From contig CAKQMM010000028.1 in NCBI GenBank assembly GCA_934254755.1, forward strand, positions 1 to 9,205: a stretch of DNA of 9,205 nucleotides. Reading direction: 5' to 3'. How positions within the stretch are numbered: the stretch's first letter is position 1; the number at the start of each line of letters is the position of its first letter. Positions 1 through 6,531 of the stretch are shown in pieces. Position numbers and translations under genes: made by a program. Source of the stretch: an uncultured Clostridia bacterium. Its GTDB lineage: Bacteria; Bacillota; Clostridia; Christensenellales; Borkfalkiaceae. The notes below the pieces were generated by a model that saw only the letters and a program-made list of their open reading frames with translations, ran no database searches and was not told the DNA's origin.

Positions 1-1
1 T

Positions 2-394
2 TCTTACCGCTACAACCCCGCCGTCAAGTACAGCGTTGAAATTTTTAAAAACAGCGACTATCTTGGGCGGCTTAAAGTCACTTTAAGGACGCAAAACCCC
101 GTTCTTATAAACATGGTCAGCGACTTTTACACTTACTACTGCTATCTTGAAAAGACCTATTATAACGAAAACGCCCGCACGATATTCGACGGAATGAAGA
201 TGACGAGGCTGTTCAACTTCCCGAAAGTGAACGTCGGCAGCGAAAGTTTGGCGGCGGTCTTAACGAAGTACGTGCAGGACTTCGACGAACTAATGAACCT
301 TTACTTTTTAAACGTTCAAAAAAACGCCGATATGGCTCTTAAAAAAGTGGAGCAAAAATTCATTGAACTTAAAAAAGGAGCGATTGTGATATAG
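2..394 (+). CDS. Hypothetical protein, C-terminal part (5' end outside window)
   Basis: The frame is open from the left edge to a TAG stop at 392-394, giving the last 130 residues of a longer protein. An internal ATG at 113 exists, but the frame reads through upstream of it without a stop and no ribosome binding site precedes it, so this is treated as a 5'-truncated gene. The visible part is rich in Tyr, Phe and Asn and appears soluble. It has a central amphipathic stretch (LTKYVQDFDELMNLYFLNVQ) and a charged, probably helical Lys/Glu tail ending GAIVI. I see no catalytic motif, membrane segment or metal-binding pattern and do not recognise the family. Codon use (GCG, AAC, CTT rich) resembles the downstream clpB gene, so it is probably a resident gene. 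No clear terminator follows it. Confidence 0.7.
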   Translation, partial: SYRYNPAVKYSVEIFKNSDYLGRLKVTLRTQNPVLINMVSDFYTYYCYLEKTYYNENARTIFDGMKMTRLFNFPKVNVGSESLAAVLTKYVQDFDELMNLYFLNVQKNADMALKKVEQKFIELKKGAIVI

Positions 395-547
395 GCATAA
401 CGTTCCTTAAAGCGATTACTCAGGTAATTAGCGATAAGGCGTTTCATCACAAAAAACGTTCTCAGCGTACGGCTTAAAACGCCGTGCGGCATAAATTAAA
501 TTCCGCCTAAAACCCCGCGTATAGTTGGGATAAGGGCAGTACTTAAT

Positions 548-557
548 AAGGAAGGTG
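548..557 (+). promoter_or_regulatory. Ribosome binding site of clpB
   Basis: AAGGAAGGTG ends five bases before the ATG at 563 and closely matches the anti-Shine-Dalgarno sequence, fixing the clpB start. Confidence 0.8.
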
Positions 558-562
558 ATTTT

Positions 563-3151
563 ATGAATACCGAAAAATTTACCCAAAAATCAATCGAAGC
601 GATAAACAAAGCGGCAAGCTTAGCTAAAGAAAACGGCAACCAGCAGATAACCGGGCTTCACCTTGCGGCGGCGCTTTTAAGCGACGAAGAGGGTCTTATT
701 AAAAAATTAGTCGAAAGCATGGGCGTAAGCGTTCCCCGCCTCACGGCCGCGTTAAACGGCGCGATAGACAAACTCCCGAAAGTAAGCGGCGCGGGCGGCG
801 AATATATGTCTAACGACTTTGCTTCCGCAATATCTTCCGCCGAGAAAAAGGCGGCGGAAATGAATGACGAATTTACTTCCGTCGAGCACTTGTTCTACGG
901 GCTTATAGATAAACCTTCGCGCGAGCTTGAAGATATTTTCAACGACTTCAATATAGATAAAGACGGGTTTTTAAAAGTCCTTTTAAAAGTGCGCGGCAAC
1001 GTGCGCGTTGAAAGCGACAACCCCGAATCTACTTACGACGTGCTCAATAAATACGGTCAGGATTTGGTAGAGCGCGCTCGCGAAAATAAAATCGACCCCG
1101 TTATCGGGCGCGATGAAGAAATCCGCAACACTATCCGCATATTAAGCCGTAAAACGAAAAACAACCCCGTTTTAATCGGCGAAGCGGGCGTAGGTAAAAC
1201 CGCCATTGCGGAGGGCTTGGCGATAAGAATAATGAAGGGCGACGTGCCCGAGTCCTTAAAGGACAGGAAGCTTTTCTCGCTTGATCTCGGCGCGCTCGTT
1301 GCGGGCGCGAAATACCGCGGCGAGTTCGAGGAAAGGCTTAAAGCCGTGCTTAACGAAGTCAAAAAGAGCGAGGGCAAAATCATCCTCTTCATCGACGAAC
1401 TTCATACGATTGTCGGTGCGGGTAAAACCGACGGCGCAATGGACGCGGGCAACTTGTTAAAACCCATGCTTGCGCGCGGCGAGCTTCACTGCATCGGCGC
1501 GACCACGCTTGACGAGTACCGCGAGTATATCGAAAAAGACCCCGCTTTGGAGCGCAGGTTCCAGCCCGTTATGGTTGACGAGCCGTCCGTCGAGGACACT
1601 ATATCTATTTTAAGGGGCTTAAAGGAAAGATACGAAGTTTACCACGGCGTCAAAATTCAGGATAACGCGCTTATAGCGGCGGCAACGCTTTCAAACCGCT
1701 ATATAACCGACAGGTTTTTGCCCGATAAAGCAATCGACCTTGTGGACGAAGCGTGCGCGCTTATCAAGACGGAAATGGACTCTATGCCCGCCGAAATGGA
1801 CGATATATCCCGTAAGATTATGCAGCTTCAGATAGAAGAAGCGGCTCTTAAAAAAGAAACGGACGACTTGAGCGTAGAGCGGCTTAAAGTTCTTGAAAAA
1901 GAACTTGCCGAACTTAAAGAAAGTTACGCCAAAATGTCCGCTGACTTCAACGCCGAAAAAGAAGGCATCACAAAAATTCAAAACCTTAGAAGCGAAATCG
2001 AAAAGGTGACTGCCGACATAGCGAAAGCCGAGCGTGAATACGACCTTAACAAGGCGGCGGAGCTTAAATACGGCAAACTTCCGGGGCTTCAGAAAGAACT
2101 TAAAGAATTGGAAGCGAAAAACGCCGATAAAAAGCAGGGGCTTCTTCACGACAAGGTTACGGAGGAAGAAATCGAGCGCATCGTGTCGCGCTGGACGGGC
2201 ATACCCGTCGCCCGCTTGAAAGAAAGCGAACGGCAGAAACTTTTAAACCTTGCAAACGTCCTTCACGAGCGCGTTATCGGGCAGGACGAAGCGGTCACTA
2301 AGGTCGCGGACGCGATTTTGCGCTCCCGCGCGGGTATTCAAGACCCCAACCGCCCGATAGGCTCCTTCCTCTTCTTAGGCCCCACCGGCGTAGGTAAAAC
2401 CGAACTAGCTAAAACCCTTGCGGCAACCCTTTTCGACGACGAAAAGAACATTATCCGCATCGATATGAGCGAGTATATGGAAAAATTCAGCGTGTCGCGC
2501 TTAATAGGCGCGCCTCCGGGATACGTCGGGTTTGAAGACGGCGGTCAGCTTACCGAAGCGGTAAGGCGTAAACCTTACTCGGTGGTACTGTTCGACGAAA
2601 TCGAAAAAGCCCACCCCGACGTTTTCAACATACTGTTGCAGGTTTTGGACGACGGCAGAATAACCGACTCGCAAGGTCGTACGGTCGACTTTAAAAACAC
2701 CGTTATAATTTTGACGTCTAACCTCGGCTCGTCGTATATACTTGACGGCATAAACGAGAGCGGCGAGATAACCGCGGCGGCGAAAGAGCAGGTCAATAAC
2801 TTGCTTAAAACTTCTTTCCGCCCCGAATTTTTGAACAGGCTCGACGAGATAATCTTCTACAAACCGCTTACCGAAAAAGAGATAGGCAAAATCGTTTTGC
2901 TTATGCTTGACGGGCTTAAAAAACGGCTTAAAGAAAAAGAACTTTATCTCGAAGTTACCGAAGCCGCCAAAAAATACATTATCGAAAAGGGTTACGACCC
3001 CGTCTTCGGCGCAAGACCGCTTAAACGCTTTATTCAGTCGAGCGTGGAAACGATTATCGCTAAAAAGATTATCGGCGGCAACTTAAAACCGAACGACGTT
3101 TTGGTTGTGGACGAGATAAACGGCGAACTTATAGTAGACGTTAAAAAGTAA
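563..3151 (+). CDS. clpB: ATP-dependent disaggregase chaperone ClpB (Hsp104 family)
   Basis: This hexameric AAA+ machine extracts polypeptides from cytosolic aggregates, working with DnaK/DnaJ/GrpE. At 862 residues it is full length for the family. The order is: N-domain with two Clp_N repeats (about 1-145); NBD1 with Walker A GEAGVGKT (206-213), pore loop GAKYRGEFE (248-256), Walker B IILFIDE (273-279), GATT (312-315) and an ERRF arginine-finger region (330-333); a Lys/Glu-rich coiled-coil middle domain (about 400-525) that separates ClpB from ClpC and ClpA; NBD2 with Walker A GPTGVGKT (606-613), pore loop GYVGFEDGG (653-661), Walker B VVLFDE (674-679), [10 protein letters not shown] arginine finger (753-762) and sensor 2 GARPLKR (816-822). 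Every nucleotide-binding residue I looked for is present. The gene appears monocistronic: 168 bases separate it from the gene before and a strong terminator follows. I saw no CIRCE (HrcA) or CtsR box upstream. Confidence 0.98.
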   Translation: MNTEKFTQKSIEAINKAASLAKENGNQQITGLHLAAALLSDEEGLIKKLVESMGVSVPRLTAALNGAIDKLPKVSGAGGEYMSNDFASAISSAEKKAAEMNDEFTSVEHLFYGLIDKPSRELEDIFNDFNIDKDGFLKVLLKVRGNVRVESDNPESTYDVLNKYGQDLVERARENKIDPVIGRDEEIRNTIRILSRKTKNNPVLIGEAGVGKTAIAEGLAIRIMKGDVPESLKDRKLFSLDLGALVAGAKYRGEFEERLKAVLNEVKKSEGKIILFIDELHTIVGAGKTDGAMDAGNLLKPMLARGELHCIGATTLDEYREYIEKDPALERRFQPVMVDEPSVEDTISILRGLKERYEVYHGVKIQDNALIAAATLSNRYITDRFLPDKAIDLVDEACALIKTEMDSMPAEMDDISRKIMQLQIEEAALKKETDDLSVERLKVLEKELAELKESYAKMSADFNAEKEGITKIQNLRSEIEKVTADIAKAEREYDLNKAAELKYGKLPGLQKELKELEAKNADKKQGLLHDKVTEEEIERIVSRWTGIPVARLKESERQKLLNLANVLHERVIGQDEAVTKVADAILRSRAGIQDPNRPIGSFLFLGPTGVGKTELAKTLAATLFDDEKNIIRIDMSEYMEKFSVSRLIGAPPGYVGFEDGGQLTEAVRRKPYSVVLFDEIEKAHPDVFNILLQVLDDGRITDSQGRTVDFKNTVIILTSNLGSSYILDGINESGEITAAAKEQVNNLLKTSFRPEFLNRLDEIIFYKPLTEKEIGKIVLLMLDGLKKRLKEKELYLEVTEAAKKYIIEKGYDPVFGARPLKRFIQSSVETIIAKKIIGGNLKPNDVLVVDEINGELIVDVKK

Positions 3152-3204
3152 TTTAATATCGCATTTGCCGAAAGGCTTTACGCCTTAAAAAGTCGTAAAC
3201 CTTG

Positions 3205-3245
3205 CGCCCCGTGCTGTAAAAGCGCGGGGCGTTTTTTAGTTTTTG
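3205..3245 (+). terminator. Rho-independent terminator of clpB
   Basis: An 11-bp GC-rich stem (3205-3215 with 3221-3231, one G-U pair) closes a GTAAA loop and is followed by six T at 3232-3237 and another T run at 3240-3244. It lies 54 bases after the clpB stop. Confidence 0.93.
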
Positions 3246-3274
3246 TGGACAAAATTATCGTTTAGTAGTAAAAT
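3246..3274 (+). promoter_or_regulatory. Candidate promoter for the MBL hydrolase-rdgB pair
   Basis: TGGACA (3246-3251) and TAAAAT (3269-3274) are separated by exactly 17 bp. The pair lies directly after the clpB terminator and about 80 bases before the next start codon, where a new transcription unit would need a promoter. Confidence 0.5.
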
Positions 3275-3279
3275 AAGTT

Positions 3280-3320
3280 CAAGCTACGCTCGCCCTTTAG
3301 CCGAGCGGGGCGGAATGACG
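3280..3320 (+). repeat. Possible degenerate dispersed-repeat arm
   Basis: The segment has a TTCAAGCTACGCTCG start and a CGGAATGACG end. It resembles the inverted arm of the GTCATCCTGAGC-type repeats further right (compare 5122-5160, ending AACATGACG). It lies in the leader of the MBL gene and is too diverged to call firmly. Confidence 0.3.
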
Positions 3321-3353
3321 CGCAAAAGCGGCTAAATATCATGCAGGCAAATT

Positions 3354-4100
3354 ATGAAAGTTACTTTTTTAGGCACGAGCCACGGCATAACCGAAAAAAA
3401 CAGATTTTGTTCGTCTATAGCGGTCACCGTCGGCAATAACAATTACGTAATAGACGCGGGCGCGCCGATAACGACTTTATTGCAAAATTACGATATACCG
3501 TTTAAAAGCGTTAAGGGCATTTTTATAACCCACCCGCATAACGACCATTATATCGGGCTTGTGTACTTAACCTCTACCCTTAGCGACTACGGCGAGTTTA
3601 AAGATACCTATATCGACTGCTACGTTTCGGACGATTCTTTTTATAAAAATATTTTGCGCTTTAATTTCGGCGACGAAAATTACGCGGGGTCGCACGTACG
3701 CTACCACGTTTACGGCGAAAGCGGTGTGATTTTTGATGACGGCGTCGCTAAAATAACCGTGGCGGCGGTCAATCACTGCAAAAATTCCCGCGCGTTTTTG
3801 TTCGAGGCGGAAGGGAAAAGGTTAGTTTTTTGCGGAGATTTGTCTTACACATACAGCGACTATCCGCGTTTTGCAACCGAAGCGGAGAACGATTTGGTCG
3901 TCGTCGAGGGTGCGCACGCAAAACTTACGAGCAAGTCCGTTTTAAAAGCGACCGAAAACACGAAAACAAAAAAACTTATTTTAACCCATTGCTATGACGG
4001 CGTGAACGACGGCGAAACGGTTAAAAAGTTCTTTTCTTATTTTGAAAATAACGGCGTTGAGTGCTTGAAAGCCTACGACGGACTGGCGGTGGAGATATGA
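3354..4100 (+). CDS. MBL-fold metal-dependent hydrolase, RNase Z-like
   Basis: The 248-residue protein carries the metallo-beta-lactamase zinc ligands in order: HPHNDH (H60, H62, D64, H65), H141, D162 in the GDLS turn, and H212 in LTHCYDG. Its N-terminus FLGTSHGITEKNRFCSS matches the tRNA 3'-endonuclease (RNase Z/ElaC) opening FLGTGSGVPTKxRNxSS in layout, which suggests a phosphodiesterase acting on RNA or nucleotides. It is shorter than typical RNase Z (about 300 residues), and I could not identify the flexible tRNA-gripping arm, so true tRNA processing is uncertain. No signal peptide or membrane segment is seen; it is cytosolic. The ATG at 3354 has only a weak AGG (3345-3347) upstream. Its TGA stop (4098-4100) overlaps the rdgB start, so the two are probably translationally coupled. 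MBL-fold hydrolase is safe; the substrate is not known. Confidence 0.88.
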   Translation: MKVTFLGTSHGITEKNRFCSSIAVTVGNNNYVIDAGAPITTLLQNYDIPFKSVKGIFITHPHNDHYIGLVYLTSTLSDYGEFKDTYIDCYVSDDSFYKNILRFNFGDENYAGSHVRYHVYGESGVIFDDGVAKITVAAVNHCKNSRAFLFEAEGKRLVFCGDLSYTYSDYPRFATEAENDLVVVEGAHAKLTSKSVLKATENTKTKKLILTHCYDGVNDGETVKKFFSYFENNGVECLKAYDGLAVEI

Positions 4101-4669
4101 AAAAATTAGTTGTTGCAAGCGGAAACAAGGGCAAAATCAAAGAGATTAAGGCGATTTTAGGGGATAGGTACGAAGTCGTTTCGATGAAAGACGAAGGGTG
4201 CGATTTAGACGTTGAAGAAACGGGTTCCACCTTTTTAGAAAACGCGCTTATAAAAGCGCGCGCAATAGGCGAATATCTTCATGAAGACGTTATTTCCGAC
4301 GACAGCGGGCTTATGGTCGAAGCGCTCGGCGGCGCGCCCGGCGTTTACAGCGCAAGATACGCGGGCGTTCACGGCGACGACGCGCTTAACCGAAAAACTT
4401 TGCTTAAAAATATGCAGGGCGCTACCAACAGGCGGGCAAAATTCGTTTCCGCGGTCGTTTTGTATCGGCAGGACGGGTCGTTCGTTACCGGCGAAGGCGA
4501 AACGCTCGGCGTTATTATAGATAAAGAGCGGGGCGAAAACGGCTTCGGTTACGACAGCTTGTTTTTAAGCGACGATTTAGGCGTAACCTTCGGCGAAGCC
4601 TCCGACGAAGAAAAAAATTCCGTTTCGCATAGATCCCGCGCTTTAAGCGACCTGATAAAAAAGTTATAA
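4097..4669 (+). CDS. rdgB: XTP/dITP pyrophosphatase (RdgB/HAM1 family)
   Basis: The enzyme hydrolyses non-canonical purine triphosphates (dITP, XTP, ITP) to the monophosphate and pyrophosphate, keeping deaminated purines out of DNA and RNA. The 190 residues match the family length (E. coli RdgB is about 197). Visible signatures are SGNKGKIKE near the N-terminus (8-16, triphosphate binding), E41 in ETGSTFLENA, SDDSGL (67-72, with the catalytic/Mg-binding aspartates), GYDSLF (151-156) and SHRSRA (178-183), the usual base-recognition end. The start at 4097 is chosen because MKKLVVASGN is the normal family N-terminus and the codon overlaps the preceding stop as ATGA. An in-frame start at 4061 would add residues unrelated to the family. 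GGAG at 4091-4094 lies very close to the ATG, which fits coupled translation with the MBL gene. Pairing of rdgB with a metal-dependent hydrolase is common in Bacillota. Confidence 0.96.
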   Translation: MKKLVVASGNKGKIKEIKAILGDRYEVVSMKDEGCDLDVEETGSTFLENALIKARAIGEYLHEDVISDDSGLMVEALGGAPGVYSARYAGVHGDDALNRKTLLKNMQGATNRRAKFVSAVVLYRQDGSFVTGEGETLGVIIDKERGENGFGYDSLFLSDDLGVTFGEASDEEKNSVSHRSRALSDLIKKL

Positions 4670-4734
4670 CTTATCGCTAAACCGTCATATCGTTAGTGAT
4701 GAGTTAAGGGTTCCGCCAAGCGAAAAATTATAAA

Positions 4735-4740
4735 AAGGAT
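4735..4740 (+). promoter_or_regulatory. Ribosome binding site of the GIY-YIG gene
   Basis: AAGGAT lies five bases before the ATG at 4746 and supports that start. Confidence 0.6.
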
Positions 4741-4745
4741 AATAA

Positions 4746-5018
4746 ATGTGGGTCTATATACTTACAAACCATACTAATCATGTGTTGTATACTGGCGTAA
4801 CCAACGATTTAGAGCGTCGAACTTTTGAGCATCGATTTAAACTAACGGACGGCTTTGCGGAAAAGTATAACGCATATAAACTTGTGTACGCTGAAGAAAC
4901 GGGTTCTAAGGAAGCGGCGATTGCGCGGGAAAAACAAATAAAAGGTTGGAATAGGACGAAAAAGATTGCGCTTATAGAATCGCTTAACCCTGAATGGCGA
5001 GACCTTATGAAAGACTGA
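4746..5018 (+). CDS. Small single-domain GIY-YIG nuclease family protein (UPF0213/YhbQ-like)
   Basis: The 90 residues are essentially one GIY-YIG domain, the fold of UvrC-type and homing endonucleases. VYI (3-5) stands for GIY and YTG (15-17) for YIG. They are followed by NDLERR (20-25) with the catalytic arginine, H29, and REKQIKGWNRTKK (61-73), whose Glu62 is the expected metal ligand. It ends NPEWRDLMKD, the usual C-terminus of the YhbQ/UPF0213 group, so it is complete and has no extra DNA-binding domain. A good ribosome binding site fixes the start. It lies 76 bases after rdgB with no clear terminator between, and a field of dispersed repeats begins 34 bases after its stop. Small proteins of this group are widespread, often multicopy, and of poorly known function; nuclease activity is inferred from the motif. 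Confidence 0.92.
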   Translation: MWVYILTNHTNHVLYTGVTNDLERRTFEHRFKLTDGFAEKYNAYKLVYAEETGSKEAAIAREKQIKGWNRTKKIALIESLNPEWRDLMKD

Positions 5019-5052
5019 TAACCGCGGTTTTATTTCTAAGGGTCTACTTCTC

Positions 5053-5099
5053 GTCATCCTGAGCTTGCCGAAGGATCTAGGCGGCACGCCGCATTTTAT
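5053..5099 (+). repeat. Dispersed repeat, copy 1, direct orientation
   Basis: It begins GTCATCCTGAGC, contains CGAAGGATCTAG, and runs into GCGGCACGCCGCATTTTATA. It shares both ends with copy 3 (7923-7972, inverted), including the GCGGxACGCCGCATTTTA tail, but has a shorter core (TTGC in place of a GATGAGC-type core). ATCCT/AGGAT can form a small hairpin. Confidence 0.75.
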
Positions 5100-5121
5100 A
5101 TATAATTTGCGCCTAACGGCT

Positions 5122-5160
5122 GGATGTTTCGACTGCGCTAACGCTCCGCTCAACATGACG
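5122..5160 (-). repeat. Inverted arm paired with repeat copy 1
   Basis: It begins GGATGTTTCGACTGCGC and ends GCTCAACATGACG, a diverged reverse complement of the GTCATCCTGAGC...GGATCT unit. With copy 1 it bounds a MITE-like block of about 108 bases (5053-5160). A second, weaker arm ending CCAAAATGACGG lies at about 5165-5213. Confidence 0.6.
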
Positions 5161-5289
5161 AAGTAGGGGGTTTATCGCGAGCAAAGTTTTTAACTTGCTG
5201 CGCCAAAATGACGGGTGGAGGAATTCTTTGCTTGCAATAAATTTTTACTTCGCTGAGTCTATGCGTTGAGCATGATTATTTATTGTGCC

Positions 5290-5319
5290 GTCATCCTGAG
5301 CGATGAGCGAAGGATCTAG
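5290..5319 (+). repeat. Dispersed repeat, copy 2, direct orientation
   Basis: This 30-base unit begins GTCATCCTGAGCGATGAGCG and ends AAGGATCTAG. Compared base by base, it is the exact reverse complement of 7943-7972. It lies about 90 bases upstream of the tRNA operon promoter. The rest of 5161-5410 holds no gene that I can see. Confidence 0.85.
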
Positions 5320-5410
5320 CGAAGCGCGTTCTATATTAAAATAAACCTAACGCAAAAAAACACTTAAAACCGCGCGGAAATTAAAATTTTTCAAAAAGAC
5401 TTAAAAATAT

Positions 5411-5439
5411 TTGACATTGCTATTTCGTTTTGGTATAAT
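5411..5439 (+). promoter_or_regulatory. Consensus promoter of the tRNA operon
   Basis: A perfect TTGACA (5411-5416) and perfect TATAAT (5434-5439) are separated by 17 bp, with an extended -10 TGG (5431-5433). A/T-rich tracts from about 5378 to 5410 could act as an UP element. Transcription would start near 5446, some 16 bases before the first tRNA. This is a strong stable-RNA promoter. Confidence 0.95.
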
Positions 5440-5461
5440 CTTTAAGCATTGTGAAAGAAGT

Positions 5462-5535
5462 GCGGGTGTAGTTCAATGGTAGAACACCAGCCTTCCAAGC
5501 TGGTTGCGTGGGTCCGATTCCCATCACCCGCTCCA
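5462..5535 (+). tRNA. tRNA-Gly (TCC)
   Basis: Acceptor GCGGGTG pairs with CACCCGC. Anticodon loop CTTCCAA sits on a CCAGC/GCTGG stem, anticodon TCC at 5494-5496. CCA is encoded at 5533-5535. First gene of a six-tRNA operon. Confidence 0.97.
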
Positions 5536-5587
5536 CTTTTGTTTTCAATCACTCGAAAGAAGGGTCAACGCACCAACGACACACTAT

Positions 5588-5664
5588 GCGCCAGTAGCTC
5601 AGCTGGATAGAGCACCGCCCTTCTAAGGCGGGTGTCAGGGGTTCGAGTCCCTTCTGGCGCACCA
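5588..5664 (+). tRNA. tRNA-Arg (TCT)
   Basis: Acceptor GCGCCAG pairs with CTGGCGC. Anticodon TCT at 5622-5624 lies in loop CTTCTAA on a CCGCC/GGCGG stem. CCA is encoded at 5662-5664. Confidence 0.97.
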
Positions 5665-5672
5665 AATTGTAT

Positions 5673-5749
5673 GGCGAGAGTAGCTCAATCGGTGGAGCGC
5701 CAGATTGTGGTCCTGGAGGTCGTGGGTTCGATTCCCATCTCTCGCCCCA
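5673..5749 (+). tRNA. tRNA-His (GTG)
   Basis: The extra 5' G typical of tRNA-His is at 5673, opposite C73 at 5746. Acceptor GCGAGAG pairs with CTCTCGC. Anticodon GTG is at 5707-5709 and CCA at 5747-5749. The loop-proximal anticodon-stem pair (31-39) is A5704 against C5712, a mismatch where A-T is usual; the other four pairs are intact. Confidence 0.96.
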
Positions 5750-5758
5750 CTATTACAA

Positions 5759-5833
5759 TGGGGTATCGCCAAGCGGTAAGGCACCGGATTTTGATTCCGG
5801 TATTCGTAGGTTCAAATCCTGCTACCCCAGCCA
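5759..5833 (+). tRNA. tRNA-Gln (TTG)
   Basis: Acceptor TGGGGTA pairs with TACCCCA. Anticodon TTG at 5791-5793 sits on a CCGGA/TCCGG stem. CCA is encoded at 5831-5833. Confidence 0.97.
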
Positions 5834-5847
5834 AAAAAACTAAATAT

Positions 5848-5923
5848 GGTCCACTAGCTCAGGCGGTAGAGCACCTGACTTTTAATCAGGTTGTCCGGGG
5901 TTCGAGTCCCCGGTGGATCACCA
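5848..5923 (+). tRNA. tRNA-Lys (TTT)
   Basis: Acceptor GGTCCAC pairs with GTGGATC with a G-U at the second pair. Anticodon TTT at 5881-5883 lies in loop CTTTTAA on a CCTGA/TCAGG stem. CCA is encoded at 5921-5923. Confidence 0.97.
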
Positions 5924-5925
5924 TC

Positions 5926-5948
5926 ATACGGGGCTGAACGCCCCGTAT
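5926..5948 (+). other. Hairpin between the two tRNA-Lys genes
   Basis: A perfect 9-bp stem (ATACGGGGC with GCCCCGTAT, loop TGAAC) fills most of the spacer. No T run follows, so it is not a normal terminator; a role in tRNA processing or transcript tuning is possible. Confidence 0.6.
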
Positions 5949-5955
5949 TGAATAT

Positions 5956-6031
<76 letters not shown>

Positions 6032-6067
6032 CAAAAAAAAGATAGGCTTCGACCTATCTTTTTTTTG
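6032..6067 (+). terminator. tRNA operon terminator
   Basis: GATAGG pairs with CCTATC across a CTTCGA loop. The stem continues through eight A-T pairs and a C-G pair into an 8-T tract (6059-6066), starting right after the CCA end of the last tRNA. It is nearly symmetric and could also stop minus-strand transcripts. Confidence 0.93.
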
Positions 6068-6082
6068 TGGTTGTTACCTAAA

Positions 6083-6293
6083 CGGGGACGAGAACGGGTG
6101 GGAAGTCGGCTTGCAAAAATTTAAACCGTTGCGTAGCAAGCCGACCAAACGCAACAGTGTTGCGTTTGCCGCCCCGGCGTGATAGCGAGCGCAAACGTAT
6201 ACTTGCTACAAGCACAACTACGGCGAGTGGGGAACGAGCCTATACGGCTTAAATGAGTGCGATGCGCTGAATAGCGAGCGGAGCGAGTCCCCG
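6083..6293 (+). ncRNA. Candidate structured RNA of unknown class
   Basis: No protein gene is apparent. CGGGGAC (6083-6089) is complementary to GTCCCCG (6287-6293) and could close the whole segment. Inside are a perfect 10-bp stem (6105-6114 with 6136-6145), a perfect 10-bp hairpin with a 3-base loop (6146-6155 with 6159-6168), a 7-bp stem with one G-U (6183-6189 with 6202-6208) and small hairpins at 6237-6249 and 6265-6276. A + strand terminator follows at 6314. No promoter of its own is obvious, so it may be made by read-through from the tRNA operon. I cannot assign it to tmRNA, 6S, SRP or RNase P RNA. It could also be a decayed repeat cluster. Confidence 0.4.
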
Positions 6294-6313
6294 ATGCTTA
6301 ATACGTTTCTTTG

Positions 6314-6339
6314 GCAGTACCGTCGGTACTGCTTTTTTT
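6314..6339 (+). terminator. Rho-independent terminator after the structured segment
   Basis: An 8-bp stem GCAGTACC/GGTACTGC with a GTC loop is followed by seven T (6333-6339). No + strand CDS lies between here and the tRNA terminator, so it implies a non-coding + strand transcript. Confidence 0.88.
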
Positions 6340-6341
6340 AT

Positions 6342-6445
6342 GCCGTTCCGCAAGCGGAACGGCGAACCCGATAGGTCGCCGACCGCCTACGCGGCGGGCG
6401 CGCCCTTTTGTCGCTTCGCGACATTTCCCCCGACCCACGGGGGAA
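6342..6445. repeat. Dense palindrome block
   Basis: Six palindromic units lie almost end to end: GCCGTTCCG/CGGAACGGC (6342-6363), GGCGAACC/GGTCGCC with a bulge (6361-6380), CCGCC/GGCGG (6383-6397), the self-complementary GGGCGCGCCC (6396-6405), TGTCGC/GCGACA (6409-6423) and TTCCCCC/GGGGGAA (6425-6445). It is GC-rich, in sharp contrast to the AT-rich gene beside it. From memory, hairpins of the GTCGCGAAGCGAC type next to C/G runs recur between genes in gut Clostridia. I see no T run that would make it a classical terminator. Confidence 0.7.
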
Positions 6446-6531
6446 TTTACCCCGAAGGCGTAGTTTTGTGCATAAAACCATGTCCAAAACTTAGCGTTTA
6501 ACTAAATTGTTCTTTTAACACTGTTTCCCTA

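Noticed and set aside
520..525. TATAGT as the clpB -10 box.
   Set aside because: No acceptable -35 element lies 16-18 bp upstream, so it is not called.
1691..2149. A 152-codon minus-strand open frame opposite the clpB middle domain.
   Set aside because: It is a shadow of the Lys/Glu-rich coiled coil (Phe/Leu-rich on the other strand) with no ribosome binding site.
5019..5032. ACCGCGGT followed by T-rich sequence as a terminator of the GIY-YIG gene.
   Set aside because: The palindrome leaves only about three usable pairs around a loop and the T run is interrupted.
5053..5319. Repeats near the tRNA operon as a CRISPR array.
   Set aside because: Copies differ in length and orientation, spacing is irregular, and there are no cas genes in the window.
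5632..5937. A 101-codon open frame across the tRNA genes.
   Set aside because: It lies entirely over tRNA-Arg, His, Gln and Lys; the frame is a by-product of tRNA sequence.
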